Below are positions 1-13,800 of a stretch of 64,000 nucleotides of DNA, one piece after another (positions within the stretch are counted from its first letter, which is position 1; each line of letters begins with the position of its first letter). The notes beneath the pieces were generated by a model. That model was not told the DNA's origin and did no database searches. It worked only from the letters and a program-made list of their open reading frames with translations. Origin of the DNA: Puffinus mauretanicus (lineage: Eukaryota > Chordata > Aves > Procellariiformes > Procellariidae); the NCBI GenBank assembly GCA_023333565.1, contig JAJKFH010000374.1, positions 1,116,001-1,180,000 on the forward strand, read 5' to 3'. Both the position numbers and the translations under genes were made by a program.

Positions 1-3000
1 CCTGGGGGTTTAGTACCCCCAAGATAGTGCTGTGGTGGTTTAGGTTCCATGCAAAATGCGTGTTGATGGTATGATGACGTAGTGTCATGGGATTTAAAAT
101 ACCCCTAGGGCTCCTCTGCAAGTATGCAGGGTGTGGGGAGGTCAGATGGAAACAAGACTTCTTCCCCTCCCAGGATCCGTCTCCTTGCTGAGCTGATTCG
201 GGACAGTTCTGTTTACTGCAGGTCCTGCACGTGCAGGGAGTTGGGGATGTCTCAGCTTTCTGGAAATTCCTGCACATTTTTGTCATGTTTATCTAAGGAA
301 ACCACTCACCAACCATTCACCATCTCTGCCCCCTCTCTCACCTGATAACGGGGTGCAGCACAGTGTTCCTACCCCACAGTCCACAGCCCGTACTCATTTT
401 CCCCTCAGTCGTGTCACAATTGTGGCATAATTTTTGTTGGTCCAAACCCAGACCTCTGGGACTTTTATAGATCTCTAGGAGCTTGCTTGAGTAAAATTTG
501 GGTAAGATTTCAGGATTTAGCCTGATCTGAATAGTGCTTGTTCCATTCCTTTCTGCTGTTCACAGAAAGTGAAATGTTAGTCATGGTGGTTTGCTTACCG
601 ACATGGATATTAAAGGAGAATAATAATAATATATAGAAAAGCTGCACCCATCCAAGAGAGAAGAGAGCAAACTGCTAAAAAACCCAGTTACACGTGAAGA
701 GAGAATGCATAACTGACAAACTGCAAACAAGTAACACGTGGCAGTACCAGCAAAGAGCTCATTTCTGTAGGACCCTGCCAGAGTGAACAGGTTTTTCCTA
801 AGAGGCAAATACGGAGACACAAACAGACCTAAGCTGTGACATGGGAGGCTCCAGTCCCCGTATTTATTATTAGATCATCCCCTTTATGCAATAAATTTTT
901 ATGCCTGGATTTTCTTTGGCATGGATGATGACAAAAATGAGACAATCGGAGGAAAAAAAAATCAAACACTGGAACTGAGACATTCTGTGGGTGATTGCAA
1001 CACTTCAGAAAAAAAAATCATAATTAAAACATCAAAGGCAGATTCAGCAACCCTTTCTTACAAGCCTTGCTGTGTTTTTTCCTGACCCTGGTGACTCACA
1101 ACCTTTAGTGTCCTTTGTTTCCCTTTTCTGTGGGACGTTGTAACTGGTTTTGTTCCACTCTACAAATTCTGCTTTCCAGCACATGGAGTGTTAGTTAACT
1201 CTTAACCCTTGGGAGATAAAAAGAGTATGTTGTTGGAATAAGGGAAGCAATCATTTCTCTAGTCTTATCTTGTTTAATATGAAAGGAAGCAGCACCCTTT
1301 GGGTGAGAAAGTTCATGTGAGGAAAAGCACTGCTCAAAATACAGTCATACTTCAGAAAAAAAATTACACCCCCCCTTTCTTTTTAAAAGAGAAATGAGTT
1401 AAAACACCTCAAGTCTTAAACCTTTCCTTTCTTTTTTTTTTAATTTTTCTTGGTTAGGACAGTAAAAAAAGAGAATAGCACCTTTGATTCCAGACTGTAA
1501 TGTTGGATTTGGGCTTTAATCCCAATAAACAGTTTTAAACCTGAAGGTGCAAATAATTCCAGATTCTGCCTCATTGGTTCACCTTATTTAATTGCAATTT
1601 TTTTTTTTTTTTTAAAGGCAATATCTTAGCAGCCAATTTTGTGCACAGGAGAATAATGTGACATCTACAAAATGAAACTGGCTGTATTACACAGATTACC
1701 TGCTTAAAAAGCCACTCCAAAGAATTTCCTGTCATACATAGCGTTATTCCACATCACTTACAAGACAACCACCTTACCTAATGAAAGGATTTCACTCCTT
1801 TCCAAATGCTTTCATTTTTTCTACAAAATGAGGCAGTATTTTTCTGCACATTCCTGTTTAACTGTGAGAAGTTTTAAGAAACTTTCTTTACACTATGTTT
1901 TTCTGCGTAGGAGTTAAACCACTTTATATTAGAATTATTCAGGTAGTACAAACCTAACCCTAATGCAGATCCTTTTCAAGGAGTAAAACAGTGTTTATAG
2001 AAGAACGGTTTATTTTTATTCAGGAAGGGAAAATGCTAAACCAGATTAGGGAACATTAATTCCAGCATAAATTTATCCCCACAAGAAATTATGGTATGTT
2101 AAAAGAAAGTCAGAGCTCTTTTGGTATAGTTATGCCTTTTTGATGTACAAGTGCAGACTGAAGGCTAACACTGAGCCTACAAACCTATGTTTCCCCAGTG
2201 AAAGAACTTGACTTATACCTGAAAATGTTTAATTTATAAATACTAAAATCATAATTCATATATGTAAATATAGTAGTCTGAAAGCAAAATGAGTGTAATC
2301 TTTAAATGCTCTTTTATATTCTGGTCTGTAAACAAAACACTTCCCCACAATTTTTTGTATGAAATTTTTCTTTGAATGTGCAGAAAAAACAACAAAAATA
2401 CTAATTTTCAGTAAGTGATTGCCTGCACTCCATATACACAATCATGTTTTCTCTTTAAAAAGTTTATTTTCAGATATGATTCACTCCCCAAATATGGCCA
2501 GACTTCATTTTATGCGGTAAGTTTTCTTATGTCATTTGGATCAGGATTGACCATAAATCAGGATGAACCATTCTTGAAAAGACCCCTAGTATGACTGCAG
2601 GCAACATAAATATTTTATGTGCTTTTTCTTCTTCTTTTTTTTTTTTTTGAACTGCATTCCATTTGTGATTTGGAGGTTGGGGGGAGGAACAACTTTCCAC
2701 GTGAATATAATATTTATTACCACTTTTGGTCTTTTTTGACCTTGCTTTCTCTTTCCTATTGGGAACTGAACATTCAGATACAGTTACTAGGTTTTGGGTT
2801 GGGAAAGTTAAAGGAAGGCAGATGTAGAAGAATCAAGCAACATGCTTAACAGGTAGAAAATCTATATGTCATCCAGGACTATTAACCATGCAGCTATTAT
2901 GTCTGTATGCCAATACAAATAAATTCACTCTACTATAGCCTGTTTAGTGTCCAGAGCATTGAACTAAAAAAAAAAATTCATGCTGAATTTCAGTTCACTG

Positions 3001-3087
3001 GAGTTAAATCTATGGCAAGTTTGCTGAAATGTGGTCAGTATTTCATTATTTCTTATAGAAGCCCGTTGACATCGGCTGGTATATTTG

Positions 3088-3149
3088 CCTCCCTCTTACA
3101 AATGAGGAAACAGAGTTATGGAGATAGTGAAACATGTGCCAAGTCACGA
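3088..3149 (-). repeat. MIR-like SINE fossil
   Basis: The plus strand reads as a degraded reverse complement of the MIR core: a TACAAATGAGGAAACAGAG block followed by a GCCAAGTCACGAG block. In MIR these correspond to the conserved 'dividing line' stretch running into the AAGTCAC stretch. Assigned from memory of the MIR consensus, not by alignment. L2 shares part of this signature and is the main alternative. Confidence 0.5.
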
Positions 3150-5104
3150 GTCGTGACTGCATCAGTGCAGGGCAGAGATATCCAAAGTAGTTTTGGACAA
3201 GCTCACCTGCCTACTAGCTGCGGCGTAGCTACGTTGACATACTGGTTTATGGCCAGCAGGACCTGAGCAAGTTTATCCGGAGCAGGGCCAGGGACCTCAG
3301 CACAGAACCGCATTGTGTAGGGGGGGGTGGTCGCAGTGTCACATCTGTCCTTGCCCATGAGCTCTATGCCTGGGACATCCTCACGCAGGCTACTTGCCTG
3401 ACCTCCTGCTGATGTCGGTTCCCAGGTTGTCCATTTTTCCTTTCCAGTTTGCAGTTTCCTAATGTGCTCTATCATCTTTTGCCATAAATCAGTTTATAAA
3501 AAAAGGCACCACACCTGTAGTGGTTAAACTGTTAACTGTCTGCTCTGCTCTTTCCATGGAAAAACCACTTGAACATCACAAGGTACTTGCCAGTTCCCCA
3601 AGAGTCCCCAAAATGTTTACACAGGTGTTTCTTTCACTGGCTTCCCCAGTTCTTGTCACCTAACAGCCACCCCAGAGCTGCCTTGAAGCAGTTCAGCCTC
3701 CGCTGCTGGTTTGTACCTGGTTTTGCGTGCCATTATCTGTACCAGAGACCAGAGAATGATTTTAAACACATGGGAGTAGCCTCTGCTACTGATCTTCCTC
3801 ACCGCTAATAGCTGCTTTCATAATTACATGATGTGGAGTGAGGTGACTTGGGAATTCATGTTTGTGTTGCAGTGGGATAAAAGTGCATTTAGATCATTAC
3901 CACCAGATGTCCTGGCTCCTCATCTGCAGTAGGAAAAAGAATAAGTTCATCAAGTCTGTGGCCTTCAATCCCATTTGCGCGGGTGAGCTGCCCCCTAACT
4001 CTACCAGCCTTGCTGGCGTAACACAGCGAACACGCTTGTGGGGTCAAGTACATCCATCATCTATGCCTGTGGGCAGAAGCAGGCAGAGAATACACAGGAG
4101 AGGGAACTTGGCTTGGCTGTTTAACGTGCTGGCCAGCCTTCGTCATGTTAAGTATCAAGGCGGTGTATCCCACCAGACACGGCGAAAGCTGGGAGGCAGG
4201 TTGGGGCTTGAATTTACAACTATGGCAGCTTACTGTTTTCAGAGCACCTGCGTGGAGTAAGGTAAGAGATTCACTCTCATAGACAGGACCTCTATCCTCT
4301 TGCTCTGCTGTGTAATTCCTCAGGACCATAGTTTTATGATCCACCCATTCACTCACAAATCAATATATATTAAAATTAAAAAAATATGTACATAAAGAAT
4401 GGGATGGTCTACAGGAAGGAACTTCTAATTCAGTTACTTCAACTGTTTTTCTGGGGATTGATCCAGCTACTTCAGCTTTTAAAAGCTTTCCAGATTTTGC
4501 CTGTTGTTCATAGGCAAGGCCTCTTTCAGACATAATCTTACAGCGCTGGTCCTGCTTGCGCTGCAGGTGATAGCAGGATCCCAGCTTGCGGTGGCAGCAG
4601 GATCGGTGCTCCTGAAGTCAATGCACCATTCATACGAGTAAAAGCTGCAAGATCAGACTAAGAATTACTGGTCTCAGACCATCCTAAGATACTGTTTCTA
4701 AATGCCTTACAATGGGTTAATACATTATTAATAGAGGATATAAAGCATGTTTAGACTGTATGCATGACAGGCAGTTATGAACACAATAGAAGATGTCATA
4801 CATGGCTACAAGCCATGTTTCTAAACAACCTATTGACCTCTTCAGCAGTTAATTAAAATGCATTAAAATATCTATTAATCATTCATTAACCCTTTATAAA
4901 CTATAAATGAGCCTTAGCAAGATGCATGACTGAATTACTAATACTGTGCTGTCAGCTATTGGGGCAAATTCAGCTCTGAGACGAGCAGGTGCTGCTCCCC
5001 AGCAATTCCCCTGACCTCACTGGCCTTATTTACGGTAGCGAGTTTCTAGCTAATGAGCGGGGGGTAAATGGGCAGCCCTCCCTGGGAAGGCAGCAAGCTG
5101 AGGA

Positions 5105-5290
5105 GGTCTCTCCCGCACGCCGGTTCCTGACAGCAGCCTGGCAGCTCACGCCGGCGCTGGGGAGAATTAGGCAAAAGGTCGAGTAGCGTTTTTCGGGGTG
5201 GACGCGGCGCGCGGGCTGGAGAGATGTGGCAGTGCCTGCGGTGCAGCGGGCGGCCGCGAGCAGATTTCTGTGCCGAGCCAAGCGCAGGGA
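5105..5290. promoter_or_regulatory. small CpG-rich block inside the KBTBD12 last intron
   Basis: CpG dinucleotides are dense here (for example GACGCGGCGCGCGGGC and GCGGGCGGCCGCGAGC), while the flanks are AT-rich and nearly CpG-free. A CCAAT box on the minus strand (ATTGG on plus at about 5308) sits just outside, placed as for a minus-strand promoter firing into the block. No exon was identified from it. It could be an internal promoter, an enhancer with an unmethylated CpG cluster, or chance GC enrichment. Confidence 0.4.
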
Positions 5291-8200
5291 CTCTGAATCC
5301 CTTTCATTGGTGGGGATATTTATTCAAATGGTAACAACTGTGGGCAGGAGAACTTTAATTATTCATCGCTGCCCGGTAAATTCTAACAGAGGGAAACAAA
5401 CAGTGCTGCAGATAGGCAGCCCGGGGTTTGCCCCTCTGCTTTATTTAGCTGGGAACATGGGAAGGTGCTGGAGAAACAGGTTTTGTTCCAATCCCTCAAC
5501 CCCCAAACTTCACAAGTGCAGTATTTACTGTGCCAGACTTCTTAATATGTCTAAATTTAATTTGATTCCAGTAATGTTCCATAACCACTATAATAAAAAA
5601 CAAGCACTAGAATGATTCTCCATCTAAATCACATAATGGAGGAGACTAGGGGGAACAGCCTTTATGGGAGATTAGTCAAAATAAATAACTATTAAGCTAG
5701 TCCACTGTCAGGAGAGGATGGCGTGGAGATACAAACTCATTAGCTCAGCTGGAATACAGTAATTACTACACGGTTCTGCACTGCTGCAAGCAGCGCCGCT
5801 TCTATTCCAATGTATGGATTGCAGTTTATGTAAATGAGGAAGAAGAGGCCAGAAAATGAATCTAGGGTAAGTACATATCTTTTTTTTTCTGTAGAATTGG
5901 AATGACACAGCCAGTAGGACTCACTATCACCTATCTTGGCTAACAGTTGCAAACACAAAATTGAGATTCTTGCATTCCAAGTTCATAGATATTTCTTCCC
6001 TTTCCCCTTCCTCTGACTGTAACACCACTTAAGTGAAAAATTAATTTCTACTTGGTATCAGGAAGTAAATAACAGAACTGGGTTGAGCAGCTCTGCTCTC
6101 ACACATGATGCTAAACACATTACAGAATTTTTCAACATACATAGTAGGGAAACAGTACATATATTTTCTCTGCTATAAACTACATTGGAGATGGCAAAAC
6201 TGCCAATTCAGAGGAAGGCACTGCCACATCAAGTGTGCTGTTAGCTGATGAAATTATAAGACCTTTTAAGTCAGATGTGCTGCTAATAGCAGACCTATTA
6301 AACATTTTATTATTTGCATTGAGGTGGTTGTCCCTTTACTTTGCACATCAGCTGATATCACATGGGTATACAGTAAAGATGGCATTCTAATTAAAATCAT
6401 CAAGTTAAAAAAAAATCAACTCTGGATTTGAATTTATTAATTCAAATCTGTGAGACAGGCAGTTGGACGAACATCTAAAATCTGAAACTAAAGCTACAAC
6501 CCCCAGCCCCCAGAAACAGGCTACGAGATGTCTGTATTTGTGCAGCAACAATGCAAACTCAACAAACACGTGCCTCTGCAAGCCGACAGTGACAGCAGAT
6601 GACATAGTCCCAGCAAAGAGGCACACACCATTGCCTTCATGATTTTTACCAGGAAAAAATATTTATAGTACTCAGAAGCAGTCAAAAAGAAAGGGAACCC
6701 AATCTGACAGGCATTTTATAAGCGTGTAATGCTGCATACCTGAAGAGCTGCTTACCACCTCCGTCGGTGAGGCACGCTAATGAGGCTGCTTCTGCCATGC
6801 ACGGGCTAATGTTAATAGCTGTCAGCCTGTGCAGGTGGCAGGTTTTAGTTCTATGTCAAGGCAAAGGAAATAAAACATGTCAACAAGAACATTGTATAGT
6901 CAGGCTGCAAAGGCTGGTTTAAAATCCATAGTTACAGCAGTAAATGCGGCAACGTATTTTAACAATTAGTAGAAAGCTGGCTGGCTACTGCGCATCGAGT
7001 CCTTCTGAGTGTTCATACTACGGCTAATGTTTTCACTCTGTGCAGAACTATAAACTAATGGACAAACCCAACCATTTTAAACATTTCAGACTATCTTGAT
7101 GAATGCTATAGCATTGCTGACAAACGACAGGCAACATTCACGACACTAGGCTACATGAGCTGGAGCTGAGTGTCAGAGACAAGCAGATTAATGGTTCCTA
7201 TTTGCCATAATAGTTTTAGTAGAAAATGAGCTAATTCGTGTGAACTACTGGCTAATAGATAAAGTTTTGCAAGTCTTGCTAAGGAGGAAACAAATTCAAA
7301 ACAAGCAGAAGTGATTTTTTTGGGTACTTATCATGATCATAAGAACATACAGTATTTGTCAGCTGGTGATACAACACAGAGGTCTCAGAGTGGTTTGTAC
7401 CGTCTAACCATAGACACCAAGCTCCTGAGGCGTTTGCCTTAGGTAAGCCAGGTTATATCCTGATCGAAACATGGAGCATTAAGAGACAAGAGGGGTCCTG
7501 GGGGTTCTGAATTGCCTTCTGGTCTTTCAGAGCAGATTTAAAGCACCAAGGACCTGAATCTTCCTCGGGAAGTGTCTGTGCTTCTCCATATGCTGCGGGG
7601 AGCCTGAGGTCACTAAGGTCTTAGTGTAGGCACTCCAGATAGGTGTCTAAACTTCAGCTGAATTAATCCCCTTTCTCCTTTCATGGCCAGGCCTTGAGCA
7701 AGCTTCTAACTTGAGGAAGCCTCAGCAGGGGAAGTCTTACAAGCTGTGTTTACCAACACAGCTCAACATTGAACAGCATTCCTTGCAGTTCAGAGGAAGA
7801 TTTCTCTTGATGAAGCTTGGACACAACTTTGGAGTCCGCTCATCCTTTAGAGAGACTGTGCTCTGCATTGTTCAAACTCTACTCTCAGCTGGCCAAGCTG
7901 AATTCCCTCTGGAGACCCTAAGTAGCTGTAATTTCTCTTCCGCTGCTCCTGGGGATGCTGTTAGGGCTGCGCCACTTGTCCTCCTTCAAGCACACCAAGG
8001 TTTGTGAGAGGCAATATATATGGGATGGGAATCCTGCCATCACAAAACTTCGAGTGTCATGTGGGACTCAGAAGCTATGGTAGCTGAGCAGTACTTATCT
8101 TTTCTCCAAATTTAAGGCCCTTTGAGCAGTTGACAGCTGCTTTTCAGCTTTGTGTTTGTGTACAGCATCTCTGGTCTCTAATTATCCATTTAGGTCAATA

Positions 8201-9086
8201 CTTGTGCAGAAAGGCATACAGAGCATGGCACATACACAAGTAAAACTAAGATGCAACAACATCCTTAGTAGGCCCACCTGCTGGATCAAGAGTGGGTTTA
8301 AGCAAATGCAAAGACAAGTTGAGGCTGGGGAGTTGGGGACAGATCTATAGTATATAGGGAGCTGGTTGCAGCCCCTTATATACATTGGCTAGGACTTTCC
8401 ATTGCAGCAGTGCTTTTGGCTTCTTTTCTTTTTTTTTTTTGAGAAGCACTCATTCTTGAATGTTGACAGCAGCCCTTTAGTGTTCAGCAGGCAGAAAACC
8501 CAGAGACTACAGCTGTGCCTCCAGCTTGTTCCAAAAACTCCACTTGGTTGAAACTAAATTACAATGTTTTGTAAAATTGGAATATCCTCTCTTGGTTGCA
8601 TCCCTCATAAAAATCAAAGTGGCATGCCAAGAAACCTAAAAGACTAAAACCAAACAAGCACATTCTAAAATAACCCTATCTGCTACTAAAGCAGCAGCAG
8701 CACATGCTGTTCTGTGAATATCTTGAAGCTGCTGAGCAGCTGTAATTGTGAAAGAGCAGTGTCAAGCCACCCTCTCCAAGTTCCCATATGACGGTAATAA
8801 CCCTCTCCCCCTCGCTCCACCCTTCACCCCCAAAGAGCAGATCGGGCGGGAGCTCTTCCCAGCATGCAGAGAAGACAGGGCCAGGGAGAGAGGCCAGCTA
8901 ACCTCTTCAGGTTCAGCATATGGACTCCACCCATCTTTTTCTTCATGATGCTGGCTGGAAGTTGTTGTTATGAAGATTTAGAAAGCTCTTTTCCTTTAAT
9001 AGCTTGAAAGAAGCTATTAAGAAGCCCATCTTTAAGGCACAGCTTCCTCTCAACTCCTCAAACATTTGGATACATCTGATTTACAG

Positions 9087-9117
9087 TTGAGAATCTTATT
9101 TTGAGAATCTTATTTTG
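9087..9117. repeat. 14-bp tandem duplication
   Basis: The unit TTGAGAATCTTATT occurs twice back to back (9087-9100 and 9101-9114), followed by TTG of a third copy. The copies are identical, which suggests a recent slippage event. It lies in the KBTBD12 last intron. Confidence 0.85.
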
Positions 9118-10685
9118 GCTCCCTTGTTAATAGACATCATAACAACGTCTAACACCACAATCACATACTTGTTCTTCGCTGGTATACAAAATGCACGCAC
9201 AGGGGTCAGAATTCAGGTTGCACAGGTAACTACAAACCGGGCATTTTCTAACTCTGACTTCTTGTTTTCCAATCATCTAAATAACACTTTTAGTGCAGGG
9301 GAGTTCTATACATAATTATATAGATTGCAGTAGTACAGTCAGGAATCGGGACCCCATTGAGCTGGCATTATGCAAACACACAAAAGATGGCCGTCTTGAA
9401 ATCCCCAGGGGGACTTTCAACCTCTCCCGGTACTACCACTTTTATACATGACTCAGTGACAGAACGTGGAGGTATTGTACAGAGAGTGTTTTTATGGCTC
9501 TGAAGCTACCTTATTCAGAAAATCTCCTACTAATCTGTTAGTCATCTTGACTGAAGTTGCTTCATTGGCTGGTGCAAATGATCAGCCTTTTGAGATTTGT
9601 ACCCACTAACTTTAGGCTTTTTTCTAATACTGCTGAGAAAAAGACAAATACGATGGCACAATGTTTGCTATGGGAACACAGTGATGTCTCGTAACCATAA
9701 CTGCTCTGAGGTCACAGAACTTCCATCAGAGATGACACGGGAACACGCCTGTGAGAGCGCTGCCATACAACTGCTTCCAGGAGGCAGCTTCCTCAAACAG
9801 TAGCAAATGGAGGGAGGGGAAGGTCAGTTGTGAACTAGCTGATGAAAATCATCGTTCTAAAATAACAGCAGCTTTAAGTTTAGTGTTTGTTATACAAGTA
9901 AAAGTCGATGCAACTGGAGTCAGTGTAATGTGAAGGACACGTCACCCAGTGATACCACGTGGCCATTCCTGGGCAACAGTGAGCCTGACGTGCCATTTAT
10001 TAGCAGCGGATAATGCATCTGTATTACTGCTTTCTCCTAGAAGGGAAATTGGGGTAGCAGCTGCTATGTAGCAGGAGAGTTTAAGTGAGCACGTTTTGAG
10101 AGACTCTTTGCATTTATAATGAAAAAAATAATGGTTAGCAGTACTGGAGATTTAGACAGAGCCAAGCACAGTTGGGAGGAGGAAGACTTAAAAGGAGAAA
10201 GGTGGCCATGGGGCTAGGATTATTTGAAATCACCAGGTCTGGAATTTTAGTCTCTTTGTACCTCATTAAATACACAAGCTTTTTCAACACTGATTATGAA
10301 AAGCATGTAAGTAAATAGGCAGAGCCAGATAGCTTGCCTAAGGACAGATGGATAGTGCCTTAATCTTCAACAAATATGTCCAATTTCTTTAATGCCCATA
10401 ACACACTAAGCTCCTGATCTCAGTAGCTCTGGATGTAGATTTGGACAGGTTTCACGCAGATCGGAAATACCCTTAATTTTTCATGTTTTGTTAGGGAAAA
10501 AAGCAAAGGACAAACAGAACACAATTCATATTGACATTAGGAGCCGACAGTCCAAAGGGCTGAATCAGCTCTGTGGTTCCAGGGCATGCCAGTGCCACCT
10601 GATAGGGTTGGTCGGTCGTCAGGTCATTCTGTGCACAGTGAAACTGATTTCAACTATGTGAAGAATGTCAGACTCATTTTAGTAC

Positions 10686-10883
10686 CTGCTCCACGAAATC
10701 CTCCACAGAGGTACAGCTTCCCTTCCACGGAGCCTGCGCTGGTAGAGTTTGTTCGTAAGGAGAGGAGGGGAGAAGGCATAGGAGGTCCATCCCTCCAGAA
10801 GTCTCCATCAGGGTTATAAATCTCCACTGCATCAAGACATTTCCGTGTCTGTCCCCTGTCACGACCAAGGCACCCAATTCCTC
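10686..10883 (-). CDS. KBTBD12: KBTBD12 coding exon 4 (Kelch repeats)
   Basis: This exon encodes roughly residues 498-563 of a Kelch protein, starting GIGCLGRDRGQ and ending CGGFRGA. The acceptor is a TTTTGCAG at 10885-10884 and the donor is GCAG|GTACT with GT at 10685-10684. The first two bases (GA) complete the glycine codon left by exon 3, and the exon ends after one base of the next codon, so the phases fit. It carries one Kelch unit with EIYNPDGDFW, a typical Tyr/Trp spacing, and the start of the next with the GKLYLCGG diglycine. The text is very close to human KBTBD12 as I remember it. The reading frame is intact. The following exon is not in the window. Confidence 0.93.
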
Positions 10884-13800
10884 CTGCAAAAGATACATAG
10901 GTCAAATGTAGCGGTCCCAGGTTCTGCTGAAAAATACATTGCTGGCTGCATCATTTTTTGTTTACATGTCCTCATCTCCCTCCTTTTCTTTTCCCTTTTG
11001 CAGCTCCAGAAATTTGTTAGATAGTAAACTCAAAGCAGAGGCTACTGCACGTTATCTACAGACATCGAAGCAAGATCCTTTCTGAAGTCTTGTATCAAAG
11101 GAAGGACAAGCAGCATGTCTTCAAAATGCAAAGGTATTTTGTCTTATTTTCTGCCTTTATAGTAGAAATTGTCATAATTACTTGTTCTGTGTGCTGGACA
11201 AATTGCTTTATTATTCCTGTTAGTGGATTTGACCCTCGCACTTGTTAGTCAACTATCAGTTGGATTTTTTTGGTGTCTTTTCCAATAAAAGAAAAAGTTT
11301 GCACCCATTTCTTAAGGGAAATCAACTTCCAGAAACAAACTCATCCAATATGCAGGAATGCCAACTGAGTTATTTGCTGACAAGCCCTACTGTTGCAGGG
11401 TTAATTAGGATGCCTGAAGTTGGTGTGCAGGATTAAAACAGACCCTGGTTTTCATTTGCAGGGACATACTGCAACAGGCTGCAGACATATGCGAGATCTC
11501 CGTGCACACTGCAAACACTGTACACTGAAATCACAGTGTAAACACTGCTTTTCCAAATCCTTTCCAATGATCAAATCCAGATTTTGAATTCACAGCCTTT
11601 GATTCTCGAGAATTAATATGCTGACATACCCTCGCGGGTTCTCCATCTGTGCCAACGGACACAGTACCCTGTAATGAGCGCTGATGGCATGCTGAAGCAG
11701 TTCTTTTGTGCATGTGAGTGTATGTGACCACTTTTAGATATAAAATGACTGCAATATGCAAGCAATCTCCACATAAAGGCTAGCTTTCCCAATACACATC
11801 TAGGATTCCTCAATTGTGCAAATCCAAAATGCATTGTATGGCATGCAATTATGCCCTTGCATATGCAAAGGGAAAGGACTGCAAGTATAATCTGTACAAG
11901 GTTGGTGAGGCTGCTTTTAAAAAATATTGCCCCTAGTGCTATTAAGCTGGTCTGTCAGAGAAATGACTCCCTAGTGCTCAAAGTTTTACTTGCATCTGGT
12001 TCTCCATCTACCTCTTAATATGGACTGTGTTACTTTTTCAACCTTTTCTGCGTTCTCCAAAGGTATTTGCAAGAGGCAGCGACATGTAAATGGGGACTGT
12101 AATGCTTCAAATTTGCTACCACTGTATTCCTGATCTGTATTTTAGAGTCAGGTAAAGACAAGATCTTTATCAGAGCAGCAAAATTAGAACCAAATTCAGT
12201 GTCCGTTATCATCAGCAGGAAGTTTTCCTCCAGCTGAACTTAGCAGCATTTGATTCAGTTCAGTATTTGAATTTGAAAACCTTCACTGGGTTTCGTTTTC
12301 AGTTCCTTTTCCATGCACAGCAAATCTTTACTTGCCCTAATACCTACCAACAAGGTCCTAGCAGTTTGTATTTGGCTCCCCTCAATGTGTGCTTAAACAA
12401 GGCTAGCATCCAAATGCTTTCATTACTAGCTTAACACCCCCAGCTAAGCAGCATTTGCTCAGATGGGCTCCTCCTCTGAGGCTCGATTCACCTAAGAGAG
12501 CTGAGGTAGAGAGTAATTGTGGTCATGGAATTTTGCTAATCATTTCCATGCCAAAAAGGGAATTGTATGCATCATCAGGCTGAGTCTTTCTCACGATGGA
12601 GTCTCACTGAGCTATTCCTTAGGACTATTTGGAAACAAGAATAAGTTTCAGAGTCCAATCATTTACTTATTGTATTGTTCTTTATGCCAGGAGCATTCCC
12701 CTCTTCTGTGCAGTATTCTCCACTACTCCTTAATGGCTTCTGAGAGAGGTGCCGCTCTAAGGACAGGACACTATTCCCCTGAATTTATCAAGAAAAGTTT
12801 TAAGGGCTAATCAAATTTTTTAACTGATAAGGTTATTTAATTGATAGCTTATCACATAGCCTTTCTGATGCTATAGCATCCTTCAGCAGAATCACAGAGT
12901 ACAGCGTGCAAGACGATTTGCTACCAGGGTATGTACGGTCTACAGAGTGCAGTGTAACGTAGAAAGAGATACTCAAGCCAGATTTAACTGGGAACCAATA
13001 ATATTAAAGCTCCCCACAGACTAATTTGATCTGTTCGAAAGACAGCTTTGTGGTGCCAAAGACAGACTGCTGCTGGTTATCAAGCTAGCTTTTTTTTTGA
13101 AATTAGCCCAGGTGTTATTGTACACCACAGAAGAACATGCACTCACCCAAAGGGAAAGTCTTCATATAGAAGAATGAAAGAGCATCTTGTTCAATCAGAG
13201 GAATGAATGGTACCAGTTAGGGAATGCATGCGGCATGTCAGAGTCAAACAACAATAGCTTTGCTGATTGCCTCAATATTTCAAGGGGGGCAGTGGACAAA
13301 ATGCTCCAGAACTCTTCTAGAAGCATAATTGCTGTTTATTTCTTAGTGCATTTTTATTGTCATTTTCTAAATTGAGTAACTGTAGGGCATGATAACTTCA
13401 GAAAGAATAGAAATAATCAGATACAAAACCGATACAGCACAGTCAGTGACTTTTTGCAAAAAATCACAACCATTACCAGTTAATGAAGACATTCAGCTGC
13501 AAATCCAGGGGATACGCCTCCAAATATTTTTCCTGTATAGTTATTAGAAAAGTAATCTTTCATGACCTATTGGAGCATCTTTTCAGAAGTTTAAGAGCTA
13601 CCACATACTTTCAAGCATTTATGAAACCTTCTCTGGATAGTTCAAGCAACTTAAATTTAATCTCCTTTAATCCTGTCATCATCAGACATAGTCCTGAAGG
13701 TACAAAATATCTCCATTTTATTTACACACTCCACAGCCATTTCAGATAAATCCAATTTCATATTCAATTTACAACAAGGGCAAAGCTAAGTTCTCAGCAA

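Larger units (their letters stand above)
1..10685 (-). other. KBTBD12: KBTBD12 last intron (partial)
   Basis: This stretch runs from the donor of the fourth coding exon (GT at 10685-10684 on the minus strand) to the window edge. I looked on the minus strand for the final KBTBD12 exon, expected to encode about 60 residues with an Asp-Pro-Trp-Glu-Asn type motif and a proline-rich end, and did not find it, so it probably lies beyond position 1. The stretch holds AT-rich unique sequence, poly-T runs (about 1598-1613 and 2635-2649), a MIR-like fossil near 3.1 kb, an unassigned open frame at 3207-3475 and a CpG-rich block near 5.1-5.3 kb. Nothing else gene-like was seen. Confidence 0.75.

Noticed and set aside
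4550..4620. Imperfect repeat of GCTTGCG...AGCAGGATC
   Set aside because: Only two diverged units in unique sequence, too weak to call a tandem repeat.
1..10600. Search for the last KBTBD12 exon
   Set aside because: No minus-strand match to the expected DPWENQW, MHDSYD or MNPRD-like coding text was found by eye, so no exon is called.
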